Source: Hofstenia miamia
Taxonomy: Eukaryota > Xenacoelomorpha > Acoela > Hofsteniidae
Reading direction: 5' to 3'
Length of the DNA stretch: 50,880 nucleotides
NCBI GenBank assembly: GCA_900660155.1
Contig: CABFPE010000031.1
Location: 1,201,941 to 1,252,820, forward strand
Below the pieces are notes generated by a model. It ran no database searches. It was not told the origin of the DNA and saw only the letters and a list, made by a program, of their open reading frames with translations. The position numbers were made by a program, and so were the translations under genes. Below are positions 42,564 to 50,880 of the stretch, piece after piece. Position 1 is the first letter of the stretch. Every line of letters begins with the position of its first letter.

Positions 42564-42824
42564 ATTGAACACTAATCATTGTTGTTAGTGTTTTAAATTT
42601 TTTGGTTTTTTCATTATATGCTGTACAATTTACTATTTTGTTTCTATCAGATGACTTGAAGCCAATAAAATGCCATTGAATTGAATTTGGAGAAGTTATT
42701 GAGTAGTTTGAAGTTGAAAAAGAAAAGGTAGCCAGAGGGTAAGATTGAAATGAACATTTGACAACTGCTGATTCTCCTATTCTGACAGATAAATTTTGAG
42801 TAATACTTCCATCAATTGGGCCGT
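42564..42824 (-). CDS. Immunoglobulin-domain exon 1 of an unidentified gene
   Basis: Acceptor 'ctgattttag' before 42824 and donor 'gtaagc' after 42564; 261 nt, phase 1 to phase 1. It starts Gly-Pro-Ile-Asp-Gly and shows 'LSVRIGESAVVKCSFQSYP', 'SIQWHFIGFKSSDRNKI' and 'VNCTAYNE', with two Cys 43 residues apart: an I-set-like Ig domain. The Trp sits before strand E rather than in strand C. The next exon toward the 5' end is not within sight, so the intron is long or the sequence is interrupted. Confidence 0.75.
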
Positions 42825-43149
42825 CTAAAATCAGTAAACAGTTATTCATTTGTAAATAGAATTATATTTTCAATTGTTAATAATTATTGATAAATTTTTC
42901 ACTGATTAATGAAAAGAAAAAGCTGTGATTGTAATTTCAAATTATAAATCTGTTTCTTTCAAAAATTTTCTATTGATGTAAACAAAAACTGATGCAAAAT
43001 GTTGCTTCAGTACTAGTTAAGTAATTAGCAATAAATCGTTTCAGTGAAAAGACAAGCCTATGAATTTTCAATAACGTATTGCAGTATCGGTCATCCATTT
43101 GGAGCACCGTTTAACGCATTCGACTAATTAAAGCGTATTGATGATGTTC
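42825..43149. other. Intron sequence upstream of the Ig exons
   Basis: No coding signal seen. Confidence 0.4.
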
Positions 43150-43510
43150 TAAACAGGGTTATCGAGTCGAGCTCGAGTTACTCAGTCCGAGTTCGAGTTA
43201 CTCAGTCCGAGTTCGAGTTACTCAATCGGAGTTCGAGTTTTTACGTTTCGAGTTCTAATTTGTTAAAGAAAATTCCGAGTTTGATCGAGTTTTTTCTAAT
43301 TCCGAGTTTTTTGGGATAAAAAAAAACATTTAGTTTGCAATAATTCCGATTGATACAGAAATTGAAATTTAAAATAATTTAATTTTTAAGGTATTATCGA
43401 GTTGATTTTCGATCACCTTCGAGTTTTGATAATTTCTTTTCCGATTTTTTCCGATCGAGTTTTGCTAGCTTATTCGAGTTCGAGTTCTTAACATACCGAT
43501 TACTCGAAAA
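43150..43510. repeat. 'CGAGTT'-rich repeat, possible hAT-type element
   Basis: A 20-bp unit CGAGTTACTCAGTCCGAGTT is repeated three times in 43166-43230, and the words 'cgagtt/gatcgag' recur throughout to 43500. The left end CAGGGTTATCGAG resembles a hAT terminus. A matching right end was not identified. Confidence 0.5.
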
Positions 43511-46185
43511 GTAAGCCACCTTTGACTGCAACATGTGTCGAAGGTTCTATTTGTTTGAATTGAAATATCTATAAAATTATTACGGTTATGTACTTATTTC
43601 CAAAAACAAATAGGTTAAGAATGTAATAATTTACCAGAAATCCTAACACTTTGTTTAAAAAAATGTTTTTCTTGTACATGATACTATTTTGAATTAATTT
43701 TTTTATAGAGGTTATATAATTTTTAGAAAAATCAAAATTGAATAATTGGAGACGTATTAAACTAACTGCTCTCTTTTGTATTGTTGTAGAAAACATTCGA
43801 GACTTACTTTTCAGCTTTCAAAATTTTCATTGCATTTTCATAGCAAAGGAAAACATTTACTTTGAACATCAATATTTTTAAATAGACTGTAATAATTACT
43901 GAAAGGCATAAATTTTTCAATTTTAAAAGTGTGATTACAAAATAAAGCTGCATCTTCTTTGTAATCTATATATTAATACGATATCGTGTGTGTTACTTTG
44001 TGTCAAGCATTGTATCTTCGTACGAATTTTACCTGTTTCGATGAAATTTATGCACCTGATATGAATTTGCTTTAGGAATTGCAAGATAGTTAGTGTTGAA
44101 AATATCATTTCATGTAATTTACAAGGTTTCCATTAGAAGATATTAAGATCATTGTTACATCATGTTGAACAATAATATATTATGATGTTTAAATGTCAAA
44201 TTTATAATAAAAGTACTTCACAAGAAAGGGATTTTGACAAATGATTTAATATATTTTAGTTGCTAGAGAATTGTGAAATTTATGAGTACCTTAGGCGGAC
44301 AGATTAATACGTTGCTTGGAAGGATATAATTTTTTAGGTAAAGATATTCAAAAACTTTCTGTTGCTATTAAGATTTGAGCACATACTGACATGCAACTAC
44401 AAGAATACCTTCAAAAAGCATAATGTAAATGTTTAAATTTGCTTTTGAGAAAAATGACAAATTTGCTGAAATAACGTTGACGCTTGTTGGACACTTTGCA
44501 AACTGCACAGACACAATGTCTTATTTTGTAGCGTTATAATTGAGGTGTCAATGCCAATAGTGGGTTCGATCCCGGTCTAATTAAGTATGGAATAAAATTA
44601 TGAATATTTTAAGCAGAGCTGTATGTTAACCTTTCCAGCAAAATAAGTCCAATCCTTCAAATATTTTACTTTCTTGAGAAAATCAAAGTGGAGTGCATGT
44701 TTGCCTATAATTATGATTGAAAATATTTTTGGAAGGTACTTGAATAAATGTGACAATTGTCTTGTGTATGTTATTAAATATATGAATAAATCTATTGTGT
44801 AACAACAAAATGCCAAAAAAATGTTAACTATTTTTAAATGGACTGCTCTGATGCAAAGTCTAGATATAGATTTTAACAAAGTGTTTTTAAATTTAAATAT
44901 TGGCTTAAATGTAGCTGTTATTGATATAAATAGAAACCATCTATGATACTAATTGAAGGAGTTTATAACCAAAATTCATGTAATTCCATTCGTTCCGAAA
45001 ACACATATTCTCAAAATAATATATTCCTTCAAAAATATTTAACGCAATTGCTCATTTGTTTGATTACATCACTGCAAAATCTTAGATTTGACTAAGGACA
45101 TTCAATGCTTCTAACATGATACAATTTTCTGTTAAAATACTATAACAACATCAAACTATGGACAAAAAAGTTGTATAGAAACAGCCTCAGCATGGCTATT
45201 GCAAGCAGCTTCAATAGTCCTATTTAATAAGGAAGGGTTTATTCTCTATCCATAAGCACTTTCAGATAATAGATATCTTTATTACGTAGTAAGTTAGGAT
45301 AATATCAAAGTTTGTTATGAAAACCCTCACAAACTGTATAACACCTAGGCTAATTAGGTTTAATTAAAATTAACATCTGAAAATATTTTTTAAGCAAAAA
45401 ATTTGCTTTGTAACAAAATCTCAATATATGTAGTGTAGAAGATGTTGAAATGTGTGCACAGGCATGTCAAGACTTCATTTTCTCTAATATAATTTTGACT
45501 ATGATTTTTGAAAAACTTTGTAACATTATTTGATAGAATTAGTACACTTATTAAATATTTATTAATGTGGATTTTAGACATGAAGGAAGCACAAATTCAA
45601 TTATCTGCAAAACAATTCATTCACGTCCACTTTCAATTTTAATTCATTTTCTTCACACAATGGCAATGATATTCACTGATGTGTGATGAAAAATGGTAAG
45701 TATATATAGCAGCACCACCAGTAGACTTAATCATTCATTTGGTATGCAGTTATACTGTTCTAACAATAATCATTTACTCTTAAATTTACATTTATGTTGC
45801 AGGATTTTATATTTATAATGCAAGAATAAATTCTTTAAGGGTAACATGAGGCGTTTGTGTAAAATGTTTAGCCTTTTATTGGGGCGAATCCAAATCTATT
45901 GTTCTCCATAAGCTTGTGGACTTTTATTACTGAGTTACTTTCTAACAGCTTACCATTCTTAGCATGTATCTTTAGTTGATTGTAGATGTAATGGTAATCA
46001 TCTATAATGGTAATCTATTTTGCATAAACATACATGTATTTGATAACAACTATATAATAATTTCTATTGTTTAAATTTTGATACATTTGCTAAATTATAT
46101 TGCAAGTGTTTATATTATATTGTTTGCAAATAATAAATATTCAATGAACGAACTAAAAGTGAATAAATATTTAACTGTGTATAAG
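43511..46185. other. AT-rich spacer, no gene recognised
   Basis: Only short AT-driven ORFs. At 44562-44576 'gggttcgatcccggt' looks like a Pol III B box, but no complete tRNA can be folded around it. Confidence 0.5.
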
Positions 46186-46738
46186 CCGTATTTACCCGTG
46201 TATAAGCCGCATCTGTAGATAAGCCGCACCCTGAGTTTGGGAGAAGATTTTTAGGAAAAAAAGTTTCTTGAGCAAAATAAAAATTCACAAGCACTGAATC
46301 AATGAAACCTATTTATTTACATTATTCAGATATTTCTTACAACTTTGAAGTAAAAAAAGCTGCAATTCCACTATTTATAGCCTATCTTAATACATTAAGT
46401 AAAACTATAAGCCTATATAGATCTTGTAAATTGTACTTAAAAGATTCTGATCTAAATTGCTCTTGATATTTGAATGCATTTTATTTATAATCTAATAATA
46501 CATTCTAATACTTTAGTATTGTTTTAGTTTTAATAAATTAATTGTTTGTCTTTTAAACAGGATATTACTTTACTTTAATGTATATTACATCAAGATTCCA
46601 TACTTTAGTTTGCAATATATGTGCAAACTAGGTATTTGCACAAGATGTTTTTCAAGGGTTTCTGTAGATAAGCCGCACCTCCGCTTTGGGAGCAATTTTT
46701 CGTGGAAAAAGGTGCGGCTTATACACGGGTAAATACGG
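46186..46738 (+). mobile_element. 553-bp MITE, copy 2
   Basis: Same length and orientation as the copy at 21947-22499, with four substitutions that I could count. The right end is followed by TA; the left flank reads AG instead of TA, within a short 'tataagcc' word that resembles the element's own end. Noncoding. Confidence 0.88.
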
Positions 46739-47023
46739 TACATTTAATAACATTGATTTTCAATTTCAATAATTATAGCCATGAACATGCACATCAGCTG
46801 TTTCGTGATACAGTAATTTATTTTGTTGTTGCAAAGCTAATGCTTTTATTACTATCAAAATTTATGATTTTCTGTACACTCCTAATATCGAAATCGGTAA
46901 TTTTTGAAGGAGCAGTGTCATACAATGCTTATGTATTTCTAATCTAATTTATCTGCTATCAACACTAACTAATCCAATTAAATGAGCCTCTGTCTCATTG
47001 CCTTTAAGTTGAATTTCTTTAAA

Positions 47024-47480
47024 ATGGGGAACTTTCACACAAAATGCTACTATATAGATGAATATTCAATAGAAAATTTCGTATAGTAGGTGACCAGGGT
47101 TTCAATATTATTTATCTTTGAGATATTCAGTATTAAACTATAATTTTTGCTGTGACGTCAGAGGACCTAATGAACTTTCCCACTAAATTGTGGGCAACAT
47201 ACAGGGTTTTTTATAAAAGTTTTTTATCATATGTTCACATTTAATGAGTTTTTAAAGTCATTCATATTTGGTGGGTTTTATCCATACCATATTGTTTAAA
47301 TATGCATGGGAAATTATCAATTAGGTCCTCTGACGTAACAAAATGTTAAGTTAAATGCGGAATATTTTGAAAATATTTAATTTTTAAACCTGGTCGCCTA
47401 CTATAGGGACTTTTCTATTGATTATTCTGCAATATAGTAGCATTCTGACAGTTTTTAATTTTTGGTGAAAGTCCCCCATT
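47024..47480. mobile_element. Long inverted-repeat MITE
   Basis: The left arm (47024-47172) and right arm (47480-47323, inverted) align through 'atggggaactttcac', 'aatgctactatat', 'attcaatagaaa', 'tatagtaggtgaccagg' and 'tgacgtcagaggacctaat'. The arms are about 150 bp with a central loop of about 150 bp. The right arm has 'ctgacgta' where the left has the palindrome 'tgacgtca'. No coding capacity, no target duplication recognised. Confidence 0.7.
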
Positions 47481-48404
47481 CTAGGAATTTCCGTCGAGAA
47501 CAAGTTGAGAATATATCAATGTTTATTGTGGAAATGCCAGTCGAAACATTTTTCCTTCCCCTATTGAAGCTGAACCTATTGTGTAGCTCGATATTTGGGA
47601 TCACTGCTTGCGGCTGTCCGATGTTTAATTACTTGACAAAATTTACCCACTTTAGAAAAGACATCTTTTTCAATGTATGAATTTTCACATTTCTCTTTGT
47701 CTTTCTTGTTATTGTATTAAATGCAGCAATAACAATCAATATTAAGGATGTAAATGCTGCCTAATTGTGTCCCTATTTCCAGTAGGAATTTTTTATAATC
47801 TGTGATGATTTCCACAAAAAATTTTTGAGCTCCCATAACTCACGAACTACTGAAGATATTTGAAATCTGAAAGTACTGCAACAAGTTTTTCTTTAGGCTA
47901 GTTGTTCCCAATTGACATTAAAAAAAACTTTACTCCAGGCACAAAAATAAGTTTTAGCACAAATCTTCATCATTGCAAGAGCGGTCTCAACCCCATAGAT
48001 GTGTCCATGTTAAAGGTTTTCAATATTTCTTAAAAGGCTTGGATAAAATTGTTAAAAAATGTGGAAAATTATTTTGTTACATAAAAGAAACGCTAGTGGA
48101 AATAGTGTTAAGGATTTCTGAAAATCGCAAAATTAATGTACTACGTTCAAATAGCATCAGAAAAAACTAGTTTGTTACTTTCTTTTATCACATCAAAAGC
48201 ATGTGTTAACAGCAGAAAAAATGACCTTCCTCGCAAATAAGAGGATCAGAAATTTAAGTTCTTATAATCTAATCGGACATTTCTATCTACAGAAAAATGG
48301 TCGTCTTCAAACATGAAATTCTACGAAATATCCGTTACAGCCGCAATTAATAGTTGTAGATATCGAAGAGAACAATAATGATGAAAGCAAACACTACAAA
48401 AATA
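47481..48404. other. Spacer without recognisable gene
   Basis: Two small plus-strand ORFs (47462-47680 and 47973-48170) have no recognisable motif or supporting context. Confidence 0.45.
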
Positions 48405-49930
48405 TATAAATAAAAGTCAAGTTTTACGCCAACGAGGAGATGAAGTAGGAGCAGATGGAAGAGTAAGCGGAATGGGAGAGGGGAAAGACATCAAAGATTT
48501 CTTTAAGCTGGGGGCAAGAAAAAAAGCAATGGTGTTGGAGGGTTGAGATTCCAAGAAGACCGTTGGAATACCCGAAACTACTAATTAAAAAACTGCGGAT
48601 TACCATTCTACGATGCTTAGATTATAGTCGAGTTTATTAGTTCAATGCTATCAATGGCCTCCCTCAATCTGTCCTAAACTCATCCTGTCTACTGTAAATT
48701 GATGACACTATAATTTTCAACTTTGGTAGCTATTTTGCCTCCAATATTATCTCTGATCTTGAGCTTTTGTCAACTTGCTGATAACTTAAATTGGTCTGGT
48801 CATGTGTCCTTACGTCTCCGCAAAGCTAATTACTCACTCTTTGCCCTCTTCCGCAATGTTCCCTTTAATTCCACGGCTTCTGTTAAATTCTCTTTGTTCA
48901 AGTCCATTCCTCGCGCCATTCTTCTCTATGCATCTCCCTATTCAAGTGAGCAAGTTAATGATGGTAGAACGACCCGGAAGGTTACCATGCTGAGAAGCGG
49001 AGAAGAGGTGACGAATTTTAGGGAACACATAACGAAAGACAAGACGCTCAAAGATGATTGACTGCCTAGAAAGCTATTGGACGATAAGAAGTGACTTGAG
49101 AGGATTTTAATAGTGGAGAGGTCCAAGATGTTTTCCAGGAAGCCGGAAAACGTTTAGAGAAGCAAATGTAGGAGAATAGATGCTTTAAATGGATGGAAAG
49201 AGTTGAGGAAGTTTCATGGATAACAGAATGGTACGCCATCAGGATAGCAAGGACCAGACAATTTGCAGGACTTACGTATGAGGGAAATATCATGGGCGTT
49301 GAAGATGATGTCACATAGGCGAATCAGAGGGGAGGTGACAGGAGGACCAGGACAGAGAGAGAGACAGGATCAGAAAAATTCGAGGAGAAATAGGAATTGA
49401 AGAGATTAGCTTTCTCCAGATCCGAGTGAGCAGAAAGATGGTTCCAATGCTAGCTGGGGAGGTCAGGTTTGGAATTCAGGGAACGCAAGAAAGCATAAGA
49501 GTCTTGGAGAGATCCAGATGAGAAGCTGGACAACAGAGCGATTTTGTCGAGTTCCATGAAGTTGATGACGTCTTCAGTGAGAGAAGAGAGTTTTGAAGAA
49601 TTGGAAGGACTCTAACGGCGTTTGAAAGATTCGAGTTTATTCAAAGAGTGTACAGTAAGGGATGAGAAATAGAAAGGGAGAGAAATACGCTTTTTCCGAC
49701 GACGAGGAACAAAGGATGACATAACTTGGTGAAGGAAGTTGTACCAGTCATCAGTAGAGAGAGAGTCATTAAAAATGGGGAATGAAGAAGAGAGAGCAGC
49801 ATTTAGAGATACAAAGTCACTGTTATATCGAGCGTATTGAGGAGTGGCAGGACAAGCAGATGGGGTAATAGAATTGACAGACAGGCTGAAGTGAACAAAT
49901 GAGTTATCAGACAGTTCGTCCGGAACAGGG
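48405..49930 (-). pseudogene. LINE-B copy, rearranged (internal segment inverted)
   Basis: Minus strand 49930-48945: endonuclease/RT linker and first RT blocks ('WYNFLHQVMSSFVPRRRKK', 'LSSLTEDVINFMELDK', 'ANLFNSYFSSNFSDP', 'KRFPASWKTSWTSPLL', 'SYRPIAF'), with frame breaks. At about 48945 the orientation flips: 48620-48945 reads on the plus strand as the later RT part ('NLNWSGHVSLRLRKAN', 'SLFALFRNVPFN'), which matches 20055-20655 and has an internal deletion that removes the region before it. 48610-48405 again has a minus-strand open frame, possibly the C-terminus. Dead copy. Confidence 0.75.
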
Positions 49931-49936
49931 ACAACA

Positions 49937-49958
49937 TATATATATATATATATATAGT
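49937..49958. repeat. (TA)n microsatellite
   Basis: About 11 TA units, directly beside the 5' end of the rearranged LINE-B copy. Confidence 0.85.
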
Positions 49959-50260
49959 AGTATTGCTATAAGACTGTTGTTATAGTTAAATAGCCTGAGT
50001 TAACTGATTATAAAATTGAAAATAATAGATTTTTGATTAGCAGAGAAAGAGGAGGTAAAAGAGATGGAAATATTTTAAAGAAATTCCTAAATTCTTATTT
50101 TGTGTAATAATAATATCTAGAAAGTAAAATATTTATGATCATATTTAAATTTAAATTTGCAATGCAAAACAATATATTATATTATTATATACTGTAGTGA
50201 TTTTTAGGAAAAAATGACCCCAAATTTATATTCAGCATAGTATCATATTAATTAGTAAGG
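49959..50260. other. AT-rich spacer between two LINE-B copies
   Basis: No gene seen. Confidence 0.5.
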
Positions 50261-50880
50261 GTGAATTTTTGGGACGACATCATATTGTTCCTGTTAGTTC
50301 ACTTCCGCCGCCTCCCCGCAAAGCTCATATCTATGTTGGCCGTTTTGCTGTCTCTGTGTCCAGCTCAGATGTTTCTGACCACCTTCATTCCTCCTCGCTA
50401 CAATTTGATGATGTCATTTCCATTCCTCCACGTCTTGACTCTCCATTTGTATCCTCCCATGTTGTCTGCGATCAAGAGTCTCATCGTGCACCAATGAATC
50501 CTGATGTGTGGTCTGAAGGCGTCTTGATTCGTTATTGCCGCTTCTCTGACGATGAGCGCAAATCTTTTGGCCTTCGTCCCCGCCGCCGTAATGCGCTTCG
50601 CCGTGACTGACTATATCACTCTGATCTTCCTCCTCCCCGTAACTCTGGTTTTTCCGTATTGCTTGCCAATGCCCACAGTCTTGTATCTTTGAACCGTCGT
50701 TTCAGTTTTTACAATTTCTTTTTGCAGTCTCCTGTTTCATCACTGAAACCTGGCTTGATCCTGCCGTTGCTGATAGTGTTGTTTTTCCCAACTCTACTCT
50801 TAAAGTTCTTTCTCGTATGGATCGATCCAGTGGTCGCCATGGAGGTGTTCTCATTGCCTCTTGTCTTCCTAACCTTGACA
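50261..50880 (+). pseudogene. LINE-B 5' part: end of ORF1 and start of ORF2 endonuclease (runs off window)
   Basis: A 113-codon frame to a TGA at 50608-50610 carries 'AHIYVGRFAVSVSSSDVSDH' and 'SEGVLIRYCRF', an ORF1 C-terminal domain. ORF2 follows after about 25 bp with 'LLANAHSLVSLNRRF', then in a shifted frame 'CFITETWLDPAVADSVV' and 'GRHGGVLIAS', the first APE-endonuclease blocks (N-x-x-S/L, ITETWL, GGV). One frame change near 50710 suggests it is not functional. The LINE continues beyond the window. The RT part of the same family is seen at 20055-20655 and 48620-49930. Confidence 0.7.

Noticed and set aside
44520..44600. tRNA gene suggested by the B box 'gggttcgatcccggt'
   Set aside because: The T-stem pairs only partly and no acceptor stem, anticodon arm or A box could be placed. 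At most a tRNA-derived remnant.

Overview
The window looks like genomic DNA from an AT-rich invertebrate metazoan. A spliced tropomodulin gene and immunoglobulin-domain exons with GT-AG junctions rule out a prokaryote. Most of the remaining sequence is mobile DNA: CR1-like and other LINEs, a Polinton polymerase relic, a Ty3/gypsy-like LTR element, hAT pieces, MITEs and a foldback element. The species cannot be named from this. The window consists of three contigs (1-11670, 12671-25091, 26092-50880) joined by two gaps of exactly 1000 N, so the gap lengths are probably placeholders.

Contig 1 starts inside a CR1-like ORF1 (minus strand). It then enters about 10 kb that is strikingly poor in CpG. 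This part holds a degraded Polinton-type protein-primed DNA polymerase B, a roughly 560-bp dispersed repeat ('repeat A'), and a Ty3/gypsy-like element laid out LTR - 3' remnant - LTR - gag - protease - gap. The coding part is broken, mostly by stops one C-to-T change away from Arg or Gln codons.

Contig 2 holds a CR1 ORF2 fragment split by a hAT element with a perfect 8-bp target duplication, several other transposase and LINE relics, diverged repeats of about 170 bp, a 553-bp MITE, and one clean exon encoding the N-terminus of tropomodulin.

Contig 3 begins with the 3' part of an LTR of the contig 1 family. It continues with a foldback element and a nearly complete, uninterrupted CR1-like LINE (ORF1 esterase; ORF2 with hydrophobic segments, a 2A-like motif, endonuclease and reverse transcriptase) inserted into a second copy of repeat A. 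Next come a LINE relic with a restriction-like endonuclease and the tropomodulin gene (minus, eight coding exons, 41808-37522) with an unusual acidic C-terminal tail. Upstream lie two Ig-domain exons of a different gene, a second almost identical copy of the MITE, and rearranged pieces of another LINE.

The main structural inference is that contig 2 is probably misplaced. Its tropomodulin exon fits in phase and in sequence directly in front of the first exon in contig 3, yet it lies 22 kb downstream on the coding strand. Independently, the LTR at 7233 and the LTR ending at 26528 are flanked by the same 4-bp sequence, as if contigs 1 and 3 belong together across one insertion.
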